Below are positions 25,513 to 34,603 of a stretch of DNA of 64,000 nt, piece by piece. Below the pieces are notes generated by a model, which saw only the letters and a program-made list of their open reading frames with translations, ran no database searches and was not told the origin of the DNA. Within the stretch, counting starts at the first letter, position 1; each line of letters starts with the position of its first letter. The DNA is from Neisseria subflava. Lineage in GTDB: Bacteria; Pseudomonadota; Gammaproteobacteria; Burkholderiales; Neisseriaceae. The DNA lies in the NCBI RefSeq assembly GCF_024205705.1, contig NZ_CP073115.1, positions 248,001-312,000 of the forward strand, given 5' to 3'. The translations under genes were made by a program, and so were the position numbers.

Positions 25513-25613
25513 TTTTCCTAAAAAGTGTTCCGTGGAAGTGAAAACGAAAGATTTTAGGAAGGTGGGATTTTTAATCCCACTCTGTTTTATTTTAATCGAA
25601 TTTGGGGTGTGAT

Positions 25614-26069
25614 GTGTTTGGCGGTGCTCATGAATTGAGTATGGACAGTAAAGGGCGGTTGGCGATTCCTGCCAAATTCCGCGATATTTTGCTGCGCCGT
25701 TATACGCCTGCAATTGTGGTCACCCTGGATTCCCGAAAAAAATTATTAATGTACCCCGAGCCCGTTTGGGAAGAAAAAGCCGAGCAGATTTTGAAGTTGA
25801 AAGTTGCCGGCAATGAAGCTTTGCAACGGTATCAGAATTTGCTGCTGCACAATGCGGAGATTTTGGAGTGGGACAGCGCCGGACGCGTTTTGATTCCGGC
25901 CAATCTGCGCAAACGTGTGGATTTTGAAAAAGAAGTTACTTTGGTTGGCCGTGCAAACCGTATGGAGTTGTGGGGCCGCGAACATTGGGAAGAGGAAATG
26001 AATCAGGCTTTGGATATCGATCCTGATGAATTGGCTTTCCAATTGAGTCAAACGGATTTGCAATTGTGA
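25614..26069 (+). CDS. mraZ: Transcriptional regulator MraZ
   Basis: MraZ is a ring-forming DNA-binding protein with two AbrB-like halves that regulates the dcw cluster. The 151-aa product has paired D-S-x-G-R motifs: MDSKGRLAIPAKFRD (residues 10-24) and WDSAGRVLIPANLRK near residue 90. I choose GTG at 25614, giving the family start MFGGAHELS; a TTG at 25602 would add four atypical residues. The stop overlaps the rsmH start (GTGA). Confidence 0.95.
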   Translation: MFGGAHELSMDSKGRLAIPAKFRDILLRRYTPAIVVTLDSRKKLLMYPEPVWEEKAEQILKLKVAGNEALQRYQNLLLHNAEILEWDSAGRVLIPANLRKRVDFEKEVTLVGRANRMELWGREHWEEEMNQALDIDPDELAFQLSQTDLQL

Positions 26070-27028
26070 GTAAAGTTGAAAATTATCAGCATGTTACTGT
26101 CTTGTTGCATGAGGCGGTGGATGCGTTGGCAATCCGTAAAGACGGGATTTATGTGGACGGTACGTTCGGCAGGGGAGGGCATTCCCGGCTGATTTTGTCA
26201 CGTTTGGGCGAGCAGGGTCGTTTGGTTGTTTTTGACAAAGATCCTGAGGCGATTGCGGTAGCTAATGAGCTGGCGGCGCAAGATAAACGTGTCCGTGTCG
26301 TACACAATGGTTTTGAGACATTTCAGACGGCCTTGGATGAATTGGGCATCGATAAGATTGACGGTGCGCTTTTTGATTTGGGGATTTCGTCGCCGCAAAT
26401 TGACGATGGCAGTCGCGGATTCAGTTTCCGCTTTGATGCGCCGTTGGATATGCGGATGGATCCGACTCGCGGGATGTCTGCGGCAGAATGGATTGCAACC
26501 GCATCCGAACAGGATTTACACGAGGTAATTAAGAATTATGGTGAAGAGCGGTTTAGTCGCCAGATTGCGCGCGCCATTGTTGCGCAACGGGAGGAAAGTC
26601 CCATCGATACAACCCGCAAGCTGGCGCAGCTTGTGGCGCAAAACGTCCGTACTCGTGAGCGCGGACAAGACCCTGCAACGCGCACCTTCCAAGCAGTTCG
26701 CATCTTTATTAACCGCGAGCTCGAAGAGGTAGAGGCAGTTTTGCCGCAGGTTGCAGGCCGTCTGAAAGAGGGTGGGCGCTTGGCTGTCATTGCGTTCCAT
26801 TCGCTGGAAGACAGAATTGTGAAGCAGTTTATTAAAAAATATTCGCAACATGCGCCATTGCCCCGTTGGGCAGTGGTCAAGGAAGCGGATTTGCCTCAGC
26901 CGCCTTTGAAGGCTGTGGGCAAAGCAATCAAACCGGGTTCGACAGAGACTGAAGCCAATCCGCGTGCGCGCAGTGCAGTTTTGCGTGTGGCGGAGCGAAG
27001 CAGTGGCGAATTTTCGGTTATTGAGTAG
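26066..27028 (+). CDS. rsmH: 16S rRNA m4C1402 methyltransferase RsmH
   Basis: RsmH (MraW) N4-methylates C1402 of 16S rRNA using SAM. The 320-aa protein has HVTVLLHEAVDAL, the SAM loop YVDGTFGRGGHS, DLGISSPQIDD and the C-terminal FHSLEDRIVKQF. The start is GTG, overlapping the mraZ stop. Two DUS in the coding region encode FQTALD and AGRLKE. Confidence 0.97.
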   Translation: MSKVENYQHVTVLLHEAVDALAIRKDGIYVDGTFGRGGHSRLILSRLGEQGRLVVFDKDPEAIAVANELAAQDKRVRVVHNGFETFQTALDELGIDKIDGALFDLGISSPQIDDGSRGFSFRFDAPLDMRMDPTRGMSAAEWIATASEQDLHEVIKNYGEERFSRQIARAIVAQREESPIDTTRKLAQLVAQNVRTRERGQDPATRTFQAVRIFINRELEEVEAVLPQVAGRLKEGGRLAVIAFHSLEDRIVKQFIKKYSQHAPLPRWAVVKEADLPQPPLKAVGKAIKPGSTETEANPRARSAVLRVAERSSGEFSVIE

Positions 27029-27091
27029 GGGATGGCGTCTAAACGCTGTCGTAAGAGATAGTCCTGTTGACAGGCCGTCTGAAAGTTTGAG

Positions 27092-27355
27092 ATGGGTAAG
27101 TTGAATATTTTATTGCTGGTTTTGGTGACGGTCTCAGCCTTTGCCGTAGTGTTTAAGCAAAACCAGTCCCGTTTGCATTTTATCGAGTTGGATAAGGCAC
27201 AAAAGCGGGAAATTCAGTTGGAACAGGATTACGCGCGCTTGAAATTGGAGCAAGCAAGATTGGCAAACCACAAACTGATTAAAGTGGCGGCCGAAAAGCA
27301 ACATCTGCTTCCGCCGGGTGCGCATAATACGGCTATGCTGGAACGCAAAAAATAA
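27092..27355 (+). CDS. ftsL: Cell division protein FtsL
   Basis: An 87-aa bitopic divisome protein: a short cytoplasmic start, one membrane segment (LNILLLVLVTVSAFAVVF) and a periplasmic coiled coil (DKAQKREIQLEQDYARLKLE). It bridges FtsQ-FtsB and FtsWI. A DUS lies just before the start. The position between rsmH and ftsI is conserved. Confidence 0.93.
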   Translation: MGKLNILLLVLVTVSAFAVVFKQNQSRLHFIELDKAQKREIQLEQDYARLKLEQARLANHKLIKVAAEKQHLLPPGAHNTAMLERKK

Positions 27356-27433
27356 GAATATAGAGCCTTGCATTGGTGCAAGATTTACGGGATTTGATGG
27401 CTCACTGAGCAGCTAAGTCATGAGAAGTTCAAC

Positions 27434-29182
27434 ATGTTAATTAAGAACGAATATAAACCTCAAATGCTGTCTGGAACAACAAAAACGAAAAAGCCGCTGA
27501 CAAGTAACGGGCGAATCGGTTTGGTGCTGGGCGCTGTTGCGCTGGCATTTACCGGTCTGTTGGTACGCGGGGTTTATTTGCAAACCAGTCAGCATGAATT
27601 TTTGAAAAATCAGGGCGACCAACGTTTTGTGCGTACGCTTCCGCTGCCGGCATCACGCGGTATGATTACCGACCGCAATGGTGCAACATTGGCTTTGAGT
27701 GCGCCTACCGAATCATTGTATGCCATGCCTTCCGGTATGGAAGAAATGCCGACTGCAGAACAATTAGAAAAACTGTCGGCCATTGCCGATGTGCCTGTTG
27801 AAGTTTTGAAAAATAAATTGTCTAAAAAAGACAAAGGCTTTATCTATCTGAAACGTCAACTCAGCTACGAGAAAGCAGAAGAAATCAAAGCATTGGGCAT
27901 TAAAGGCATCGCCTTCCAAAAAGAATTGAAACGCCATTACCCGATGGGCAATCTGTTTGCACACGTTATCGGTTTTACCAATATCGACGGCAAAGGTCAG
28001 GAAGGCTTGGAGCTTTCCCGAGAAGACAGCCTGCGCGGTGAAGATGGTGCGAAAGTCGTATTGCGTGACAACAAAGGCAATATCGTTGACAGCCTCGATT
28101 CTCCACGCAACAGCGTGCCTAAAAACGGCCAAGACATGATTTTGTCTTTGGATCAGCGCATTCAGACGCTGGCGTATGACGAGTTGAACAAGGCTGTGGC
28201 TTATCACAAAGCCAAAGCGGGTACGGTTGTGGTATTGGATGCGCAAACCGGCGAGATTTTGGCGTTGGTCAACAGCCCGGCTTACGATCCGAATCAGCCG
28301 GGTCAAGCCAATAGCGAACAGCGCCGTAACCGCGCTGTAACCGATATGATCGAACCTGGTTCTGCCATGAAACCGTTTACCATTGCCAAAGCATTGGATT
28401 CCGGCAAAGTGGATGCAACCGATACATTCAATACCCTGCCTTACAAAATCGGTCCGGCTACCGTACAAGATACCCACGTTTATCCTACTTTGGATGTGCG
28501 CGGCATTATGCAAAAATCTTCCAACGTCGGTACCAGTAAACTTTCTGCCATGTTTACGCCTAAAGAAATGTACGATTTCTATCATGATTTAGGTGTGGGC
28601 GTGCGTATGCATTCAGGCTTTCCTGGTGAGACTGCAGGTTTGTTGAGAAGCTGGCGCAGATGGCAAAAAATCGAACAGGCAACCATGTCTTTCGGTTATG
28701 GCCTGCAATTAAGCTTATTGCAATTGGCGCGTGCCTATACTGTCTTGACCCATGACGGCGAATTGTTGCCGGTCAGCTTTGAAAAACAAGCGGTTGCCCC
28801 TAAAGGCAAGCGCGTCATCAAAGGCTCTACTGCGAAAAAAGTGCGTGAGTTGATGGTTTCCGTTACTGAAGCCGGCGGTACCGGTACTGCCGGTGCTGTG
28901 GATGGTTTCGACGTAGGTGCGAAAACCGGTACGGCGCGTAAACTGGTCAATGGTCGCTATGTAGACAACAAACACGTCGGTACATTCATCGGTTTTGCTC
29001 CGGCTAAAAATCCACGCGTGATTGTGGCCGTTACCATTGACGAACCGACTGCCAACGGCTATTACGGCGGCGTGGTTGCCGGTCCCGTATTCAAAGAAGT
29101 CATGAGCGGAAGCTTGAACATCTTGGGCGTTTCCCCGACCAAGCCTTTAAGTAATACCGCTACTGTCAAAGTACCGTCATAA
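27434..29182 (+). CDS. penA: Penicillin-binding protein 2 (FtsI/PenA)
   Basis: Septal peptidoglycan transpeptidase of 582 aa: a short cytoplasmic part, one membrane helix (about residues 27-50), a pedestal domain, and the transpeptidase domain with active Ser310 in S-A-M-K (310-313), SSN at 362-364 and KTG at 497-499. These positions match classical gonococcal PenA numbering. It has Met312 and Thr316, as in mosaic penA alleles, but Asn512 and Gly545 as in wild type. From memory the stretch around residues 320-480 is almost identical to mosaic alleles, which derive from commensal Neisseria. It looks intact and native here. Confidence 0.97.
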   Translation: MLIKNEYKPQMLSGTTKTKKPLTSNGRIGLVLGAVALAFTGLLVRGVYLQTSQHEFLKNQGDQRFVRTLPLPASRGMITDRNGATLALSAPTESLYAMPSGMEEMPTAEQLEKLSAIADVPVEVLKNKLSKKDKGFIYLKRQLSYEKAEEIKALGIKGIAFQKELKRHYPMGNLFAHVIGFTNIDGKGQEGLELSREDSLRGEDGAKVVLRDNKGNIVDSLDSPRNSVPKNGQDMILSLDQRIQTLAYDELNKAVAYHKAKAGTVVVLDAQTGEILALVNSPAYDPNQPGQANSEQRRNRAVTDMIEPGSAMKPFTIAKALDSGKVDATDTFNTLPYKIGPATVQDTHVYPTLDVRGIMQKSSNVGTSKLSAMFTPKEMYDFYHDLGVGVRMHSGFPGETAGLLRSWRRWQKIEQATMSFGYGLQLSLLQLARAYTVLTHDGELLPVSFEKQAVAPKGKRVIKGSTAKKVRELMVSVTEAGGTGTAGAVDGFDVGAKTGTARKLVNGRYVDNKHVGTFIGFAPAKNPRVIVAVTIDEPTANGYYGGVVAGPVFKEVMSGSLNILGVSPTKPLSNTATVKVPS

Positions 29183-29208
29183 TCCAAACAATCAAAGAGA
29201 TATTGTTT

Positions 29209-30687
29209 ATGTTCAGCAAGTTAACCCCCTTGGCTGAAACCAACTTTCCGCCTCTGCTGTGTGAAAACGCAGCAGGGCGTTTGTTGCATTCAGACAGCCG
29301 ACAAATTAAACAGGGTGACATTTTCGTTGCCTGTCAGGGCGAATATACAGACGGCCGCAGCTATATTCCTGCCGCCATCGCCAACGGTGCAACCTTTGTT
29401 TTTTGGGATGATGACGGCAAATTCACATGGAATCCCGAATGGAACGTTCCTAATCAAGGCATTAAAGATCTGAAACATCGCGCCGGTATGTTGGCGGCGC
29501 AGGTTTACGGCAATGTTTCAGACGGCCTTAAAGTTTGGGGTGTAACCGGTACCAACGGCAAAACCTCTATCACACAATGGCTGGCGCAAGCTGACGATCT
29601 TCTGGGCGAAAAAACCACCATTATCGGCACAGTCGGCAACGGTTTTTGGGGTGCATTGGAAGAGACCACGCATACCACGCCTGCCCCTGTCGATGTCCAA
29701 ACCCTGCTCTACCGCTTCCGCCAGCAAGGCGCAACAGCCGCCGCGATGGAAGTTTCCAGCCACGGCCTTGACCAATCGCGCGTCAACGGCGTGCCGTTTC
29801 GCAGTGCAATCTTTACCAATCTCACCCGCGACCACCTCGATTATCACGGCACCATGGAAGCCTACGGTGCCATCAAGTCACGCCTGTTCTACTGGCATGG
29901 TCTGCAACACGCCATCATTAATGTCGATGACGAATACGGTGCGGAACTCGCAGGCCGTCTGAAAAAAGACTGTCCCGATTTAGCCGTTTACGGCTATGGT
30001 TTCAGCGAGCAAGCCGATATTTGTATTACCGATTTCACCGCTTCTTCAGACGGCATGGAAGCCGTATTCCAAACCCCGTGGGGTGAAGGAAAATGCCGCA
30101 CCCGTCTGCTCGGACGGTTCAACGCGCAAAACCTCGCCGCCTGCGTTGCCTTGCTGTGTGCCAACGGTTATCCACTCAATAACGTTTTGGAGGTACTGGC
30201 AAAAATCCGTCCTGCTTCAGGCCGCATGGATTGCATTATGAACAGCGGCAAACCTTTGGTCGTTGTCGATTATGCTCACACGCCCGATGCACTGGAAAAA
30301 GCACTCTCCACTTTGCAGGAAATCAAACCGCAGGGCGCGGCTTTATGGTGCGTATTTGGCTGCGGCGGCAACCGAGACCGCGGCAAACGCCCATTGATGG
30401 GTGCGGCAGCAGTTCAGGGTGCCGATAAAGTGGTGGTTACCAGCGACAACCCACGCTTGGAAAATCCTCAAAACATCATCAACGATATTTTGCCTGCCGT
30501 GCCTCATCCTGAACGCGTCGAAGTTGATCGTGCTGTTGCCATCCGTTATGCGGTTGAGCAGGCTGCCGCGAACGACATCATTCTGATTGCCGGTAAAGGA
30601 CATGAAAACTATCAGGATGTACAAGGCGTGAAGCACCATTTCTCCGATTTTGAAATCGCAGAAAAAGCATTGGCAGAGCGTGGATAG
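29209..30687 (+). CDS. murE: UDP-MurNAc-tripeptide synthetase MurE
   Basis: MurE adds meso-diaminopimelate to UDP-MurNAc-L-Ala-D-Glu in the cytoplasm. The 492-aa product has the ATP loop VTGTNGKTSITQWL and the DNPR motif (TSDNPRLENP), the signature for meso-DAP rather than lysine. A TTG at 29203 is open in frame, but ATG 29209 (MFSKLTPLAE) is preferred. Several DUS lie within the gene, encoding SDGLK and AGRLKK peptides. Confidence 0.97.
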   Translation: MFSKLTPLAETNFPPLLCENAAGRLLHSDSRQIKQGDIFVACQGEYTDGRSYIPAAIANGATFVFWDDDGKFTWNPEWNVPNQGIKDLKHRAGMLAAQVYGNVSDGLKVWGVTGTNGKTSITQWLAQADDLLGEKTTIIGTVGNGFWGALEETTHTTPAPVDVQTLLYRFRQQGATAAAMEVSSHGLDQSRVNGVPFRSAIFTNLTRDHLDYHGTMEAYGAIKSRLFYWHGLQHAIINVDDEYGAELAGRLKKDCPDLAVYGYGFSEQADICITDFTASSDGMEAVFQTPWGEGKCRTRLLGRFNAQNLAACVALLCANGYPLNNVLEVLAKIRPASGRMDCIMNSGKPLVVVDYAHTPDALEKALSTLQEIKPQGAALWCVFGCGGNRDRGKRPLMGAAAVQGADKVVVTSDNPRLENPQNIINDILPAVPHPERVEVDRAVAIRYAVEQAAANDIILIAGKGHENYQDVQGVKHHFSDFEIAEKALAERG

Positions 30688-30701
30688 ACCATATCGCAAA
30701 T

Positions 30702-30734
30702 GTTCAGACGGCCCGAAACCTTAAGGCCGTCTGA
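30702..30734 (+). terminator. Inverted DUS pair after murE
   Basis: TTCAGACGGCC and GGCCGTCTGAA with a 10-bp loop directly after murE. It could reduce read-through into the non-canonical genes that follow. Confidence 0.6.
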
Positions 30735-30867
30735 AAAAGATTTAACCATACAAAACAAAAGCAAAACAACACACGCATTACGGCACGTCAGCCATTAAAC
30801 CCATCACAGTTGTTTGTTTCGGAAGACTTTTTAACAAGGCCGTCTGAACAACAAGGAGACCGATTTG

Positions 30868-31389
30868 ATGCTGAAAATGCCGACAAAAACCTTATTAATC
30901 AGTACAGCCGTAGTTTTATTCGCAGGCTGTACAACCAAACAACTTCCGCGTCCTACTGCCGAAATCGAACAATTGAGGGCGCAACAACCTCCGGCCGAAC
31001 AAAGCCTGCCGAATCCCGTTAAAGGCAAGCGTTTTGACGACACTTGGGGTGCAGCGCGCAGTCAGGGGCGCAGGCATGAAGGTGTGGATATTTTTGCTAA
31101 GAAAAATACGCCGATACGCAGTACCACGCCCGGCATCGTCACCAAAATCGGGCGCAACCGATTGGGTGGCAAAGTTATCGGTATTCAAGGGCCGGGTGCG
31201 TGGCATTACTATGCCCACCTGAATAAGTTTGCCCGTATCCGCCTGTATGAGCGAGTAAAAGAAGGGCAGGTCATCGGCTATGTCGGTAAAACCGGCAATG
31301 CCAGAACCACACCGGCCCACCTGCATTATGGCGTGTATCTGCCAAACGGCGCGGTGAATCCGTATCCGCTGATTAATCAGAGCAGATAG
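30868..31389 (+). CDS. M23 (LytM-domain) peptidase lipoprotein
   Basis: A 173-aa lipoprotein precursor (lipobox LFAGC near residue 17) with a LytM/M23 domain. The zinc ligands HEGVD (HxxxD) and HLH (in PAHLHYGVY) and the intermediate HYYAHLN are all present, so it should be an active metalloendopeptidase cutting peptidoglycan cross-links, not a degenerate EnvC/NlpD activator. An overlapping TTG start at 30865 is possible; AAGGAG fits either. It sits between murE and murF, outside the universal dcw set. Its role in septal wall cutting is inferred. Confidence 0.85.
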   Translation: MLKMPTKTLLISTAVVLFAGCTTKQLPRPTAEIEQLRAQQPPAEQSLPNPVKGKRFDDTWGAARSQGRRHEGVDIFAKKNTPIRSTTPGIVTKIGRNRLGGKVIGIQGPGAWHYYAHLNKFARIRLYERVKEGQVIGYVGKTGNARTTPAHLHYGVYLPNGAVNPYPLINQSR

Positions 31390-31413
31390 GCCGTCTGAAC
31401 AAGATTTGAGAGT

Positions 31414-32268
31414 ATGAACGCAAAGAAATTGGTTAAGGCAACGAATATCGTCGGCATGGTGGCAGTCATGCTGCTGGTGTACTGGGTATTTGTTCTGATT
31501 TTATCCAATGTTTTTGGGCTTAAGGTATTCCGCGAATACATTACGGAAATTTTCCTGATGAGTATTTTGGGGATTTTTGCCGTGATGGCGGGTGCCTTGA
31601 TATTGAACATCATGCTGAATTTGACCCGTATTGCCGAGCGAGGACAAGAGGAAGAAAGCAAAGGCGGTCGGAAAACCTTATATTTGTTGTTGGCCGTATT
31701 TCCTGTTTTGGCCGCTTTGCTATTTGGTGGAAATTATCTGACTGTTCAGAAAAAACGTCAGATTTTGACTCAATCGCTAGAGCGTATCGTCAAGGATAAT
31801 CCATCGCAAATCAATGCCTTGACAGATTATCATTTTGACTCGGCGTACATCAAAAAAGCAGCGTTAATCCTGGAGCTGATGTCGAAGGAAGATTCTGCCT
31901 TTAAAGCTGCTACGGTGATTGTGCCGGATACGATCGGTAATAAACAGGTTTATTTGGCTTTCTCAGCTGATTCCCATTTAAGCGGGATTGATGAGCAGGC
32001 ACCCAATGCTCAGGGAACAGGCGATGATAATGGTTTTGTCGTTACTCGGAATGGCAATAAAGAAACAATCAGCAAAACACAATATCTTTATGCGCCAAAT
32101 CTGAGCGAGCGTGAATACTTGCAAAGAATATTTGCCGGACAAACAAATGAAATACGTTATGAGGCAAAAGACGGCAATTACAGCCTTTGCCACCCCTACC
32201 GCCAAAACGGTAAAACCATTGTATTGTGTTTTTCCGATTACCAGCAGTACGGGAAAATCGGCAGTTAA
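31414..32268 (+). CDS. Membrane protein of unknown function in the murE-murF gap
   Basis: A 284-aa protein with three predicted membrane segments (about residues 12-32, 42-66 and 88-106) and a 170-residue C-terminal, probably periplasmic, domain with two cysteines near the end (SLCHPY, VLCFSDY). I do not recognise a domain. The next gene overlaps its stop (TAATG), indicating coupling. In pathogenic Neisseria this gap is reported to carry the competence-associated gene dca; I cannot tell from sequence alone whether this gene or the next corresponds to it. Confidence 0.7.
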   Translation: MNAKKLVKATNIVGMVAVMLLVYWVFVLILSNVFGLKVFREYITEIFLMSILGIFAVMAGALILNIMLNLTRIAERGQEEESKGGRKTLYLLLAVFPVLAALLFGGNYLTVQKKRQILTQSLERIVKDNPSQINALTDYHFDSAYIKKAALILELMSKEDSAFKAATVIVPDTIGNKQVYLAFSADSHLSGIDEQAPNAQGTGDDNGFVVTRNGNKETISKTQYLYAPNLSEREYLQRIFAGQTNEIRYEAKDGNYSLCHPYRQNGKTIVLCFSDYQQYGKIGS

Positions 32269-32789
32269 TGAAAGAAATTTATAAAATGAAAAGTTGGTTT
32301 TTTAATACATTTCCTGATTATAAAAAATTGCCCAAAAGCGGCAAATTTATGGCGTGGCTGACTTTTGTGCAGGGCGTGGTTTGGTTGATTCTGGCATCAA
32401 TTCAGAGTGTGCAGGGACTGATTAACAACATGGCATGGGCTGTGTTTTTTGGGATTTTACTTTTCATTTTAGGTGTATTGGCGTTGTCTGCAGCATGGAA
32501 TGCGTTTAAATTCCGTGAAGTAGGTTTTAAGAGAATGACATATGTGTACACGCCATGCTTATTGCAGATTGCTTTTGCAAGCGATGTATTTTCTTTTACA
32601 TATTATATAGAAAGTGTACTGCAATTATCATTTAGCCTTATAGTACATAAACTTACTGTCGGTATAAATTTTGCCGCTATTCTTTTTATTGTACTGGCAA
32701 GACGCAATTATCGTCATTTAAAAATGGTTTCCCAAAATACGGATAAAAATGTGGAGCCGTTAGAACAAGGACAAGAAACACAATCATGA
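32268..32789 (+). CDS. Four-helix membrane protein in the murE-murF gap (dca candidate)
   Basis: A 173-aa protein starting MKEIYKMKSWFFNTFPDYKK at an ATG that overlaps the previous stop. Four predicted membrane segments lie at about residues 28-48, 54-74, 90-115 and 122-142, with a hydrophilic C-terminus. The murF start overlaps its stop (ATGA). There is no recognisable catalytic motif. Its size and position make it a candidate for the neisserial dcw-associated competence protein Dca, but this is position-based inference. The coding sequence is AT-rich compared with murE and murF. Confidence 0.65.
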   Translation: MKEIYKMKSWFFNTFPDYKKLPKSGKFMAWLTFVQGVVWLILASIQSVQGLINNMAWAVFFGILLFILGVLALSAAWNAFKFREVGFKRMTYVYTPCLLQIAFASDVFSFTYYIESVLQLSFSLIVHKLTVGINFAAILFIVLARRNYRHLKMVSQNTDKNVEPLEQGQETQS

Positions 32790-34153
32790 AACCACTAGAC
32801 CTTAATTTTATTTGTCAGACCCTCAACCTTCCGATGCCGTCTGAAAATCAACCCGTTTCGCGTATTGTTACAGACAGCCGCGATATTCAGGAAGGCGATG
32901 TATTTTTCGCGCTTGCCGGTGAGCGCTTTGACGCGCATGACTTTGTTGAAGATGTGTTGGCGGCGGGGGCAACGGCAGTTGTGGTTTCGCGCGAAGATTG
33001 TGCGGCTTTGAAAGGCGCGTTGAAGGTTGACGATACGCTTACGGCTTTGCAAAAACTGGCGAAGGTGTGGCGTGAAAATGTGAATCCGTTTGTCTTTGGT
33101 ATTACCGGCTCTTCCGGTAAGACGACGGTTAAAGAGATGTTGGCCGGCGTATTGCGTCATCGATTCGGTGATGAAGCTGTGTTGGCGACTGCCGGCAATT
33201 TCAACAATCATATCGGCCTGCCGCTGACTTTGTTGAAATTAAACGAAAAACACCGCTATGCCGTCATTGAAATGGGTATGAACCATTTTGGCGAATTGTC
33301 TTTGCTGACCCGAATTGCCGGTCCGAATGTTGCTTTGGTCAATAACGCTTTGCGCGCGCATGTCGGTTGCGGTTTTGATGGTGTCGGCGATATTGCCAAA
33401 GCCAAAAGTGAAATCTACGAAGGTTTGCTTTCAGACGGCGTTGCGCTGATTCCGTGTGAAGATGCCAATATCGCTACATTTGAAGCGGCTACTGCGCAAT
33501 TGAATGCTCAGACTTTCGGCGTTGCCAGTGGCGATATCCATGCAGAAAATATTGAGTTGAAACCGTTGTCCTGCGAATTTGATTTGGTGCGTGGCAATGA
33601 ACGTGTTGCCATGGTATTGCCAGTCCCCGGCCGACACAATGTGCATAATGCCGTAGCGGCGGCGGCTTTGGCTTTGGCGGCAGGTTTGAGCCTTGCCGAA
33701 GTTTCAGACGGCCTGAAAAATTTCAGTAATATCAAAGGCCGTCTGAATATCAAGCAAGGCATTAAAGATGCAACTTTGATTGACGATACTTATAATGCCA
33801 ACCCCGACAGCATGAAAGCCGCCATTGATGTGCTCGCCGCTATGCCTGCGCCGCGTATTTTTGTAATGGGTGATATGGGCGAATTGGGTGAGGATGAGGC
33901 CGCAGCCATGCACGCCGAAGTTGGCGCGTATGCACGGGATAAAGGCATCGAGGCCACATATTTTGTCGGCGACAACAGCGTTGAAGCGGCAGAGACGTTT
34001 GGCGTGGAAGGTTTGTGGTTTGCTGACAAAGATCCGCTGATTCAAGTGTTGAGCCACGATTTGCCTGAACGCGCTACTGTATTGGTTAAGGGCTCGCGCT
34101 TTATGAAGATGGAAGAAGTGGTCGAGGCGTTGACGGATAAAGAGGTCATCTGA
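32786..34153 (+). CDS. murF: UDP-MurNAc-pentapeptide synthetase MurF
   Basis: MurF adds D-Ala-D-Ala to UDP-MurNAc-tripeptide. The 455-aa protein has the Mur ligase ATP loop GITGSSGKTTVKEML, NFNNHIGLPLTLL and DDTYNANPDSMKAA. It overlaps the previous stop by 4 bp. A pair of DUS in inverted orientation lies inside the coding region (33703-33714 and 33736-33747), encoding SDGLKNFSNIKGRLN, and would fold into an intragenic hairpin in the mRNA. Confidence 0.97.
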   Translation: MKPLDLNFICQTLNLPMPSENQPVSRIVTDSRDIQEGDVFFALAGERFDAHDFVEDVLAAGATAVVVSREDCAALKGALKVDDTLTALQKLAKVWRENVNPFVFGITGSSGKTTVKEMLAGVLRHRFGDEAVLATAGNFNNHIGLPLTLLKLNEKHRYAVIEMGMNHFGELSLLTRIAGPNVALVNNALRAHVGCGFDGVGDIAKAKSEIYEGLLSDGVALIPCEDANIATFEAATAQLNAQTFGVASGDIHAENIELKPLSCEFDLVRGNERVAMVLPVPGRHNVHNAVAAAALALAAGLSLAEVSDGLKNFSNIKGRLNIKQGIKDATLIDDTYNANPDSMKAAIDVLAAMPAPRIFVMGDMGELGEDEAAAMHAEVGAYARDKGIEATYFVGDNSVEAAETFGVEGLWFADKDPLIQVLSHDLPERATVLVKGSRFMKMEEVVEALTDKEVI

Positions 34154-34155
34154 AA

Positions 34156-34587
34156 ATGGAGCAGAAAAGAAAACGACCTATACTGTTGCAGGTTATCGTT
34201 GGGATGATGGTAGTGGCAGCAGTTTTATGGCCGGTTGTAGTGTGGCAGTACATCAAAGATGTAGGGTTTGAGGCAATAAGCGAAGCATACGAAAGTACAA
34301 GTGGACGTTGGGGGTGGTTTGAATTTTGGTTAGGAAATTTTCATTTGCTTGTGCAAGTGATATTGATGTTGGTTAGTGCTGTTGGGCTATGGAGAGGTAA
34401 GGATTGGGCGCGTAGATTGTGGCTGTATGGCTGTATACTGTATATCGTCTACAATATGGTCGGTTATTTGGTTTCCCCTAGGAATGGGTTTCCATTGTTG
34501 GATGTCATTATTCGTGTTGTAATTTGTTACAGCTTGTTTTGTTTACATCCCAAAGATTATTTTCAGACTCAAGAAAATAAAACTTAA
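34156..34587 (+). CDS. Small integral membrane protein, unknown function
   Basis: A 143-aa protein with about four hydrophobic segments (residues 9-29, 56-78, 83-105, 115-132) and no known motif. It starts two bases after the murF stop, so it is likely cotranslated. Base composition is AT-richer than murF. A DUS variant (GGCCGTCAGAA) follows. Confidence 0.65.
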   Translation: MEQKRKRPILLQVIVGMMVVAAVLWPVVVWQYIKDVGFEAISEAYESTSGRWGWFEFWLGNFHLLVQVILMLVSAVGLWRGKDWARRLWLYGCILYIVYNMVGYLVSPRNGFPLLDVIIRVVICYSLFCLHPKDYFQTQENKT

Positions 34588-34603
34588 GAAGGCCGTCAGA
34601 AAT

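Noticed and set aside
28361..29068. Reading penA as a resistant mosaic allele
   Set aside because: Met312 and Thr316 are present, but Asn512 and Gly545 are wild-type; the pattern fits a natural commensal allele, and no phenotype can be inferred.
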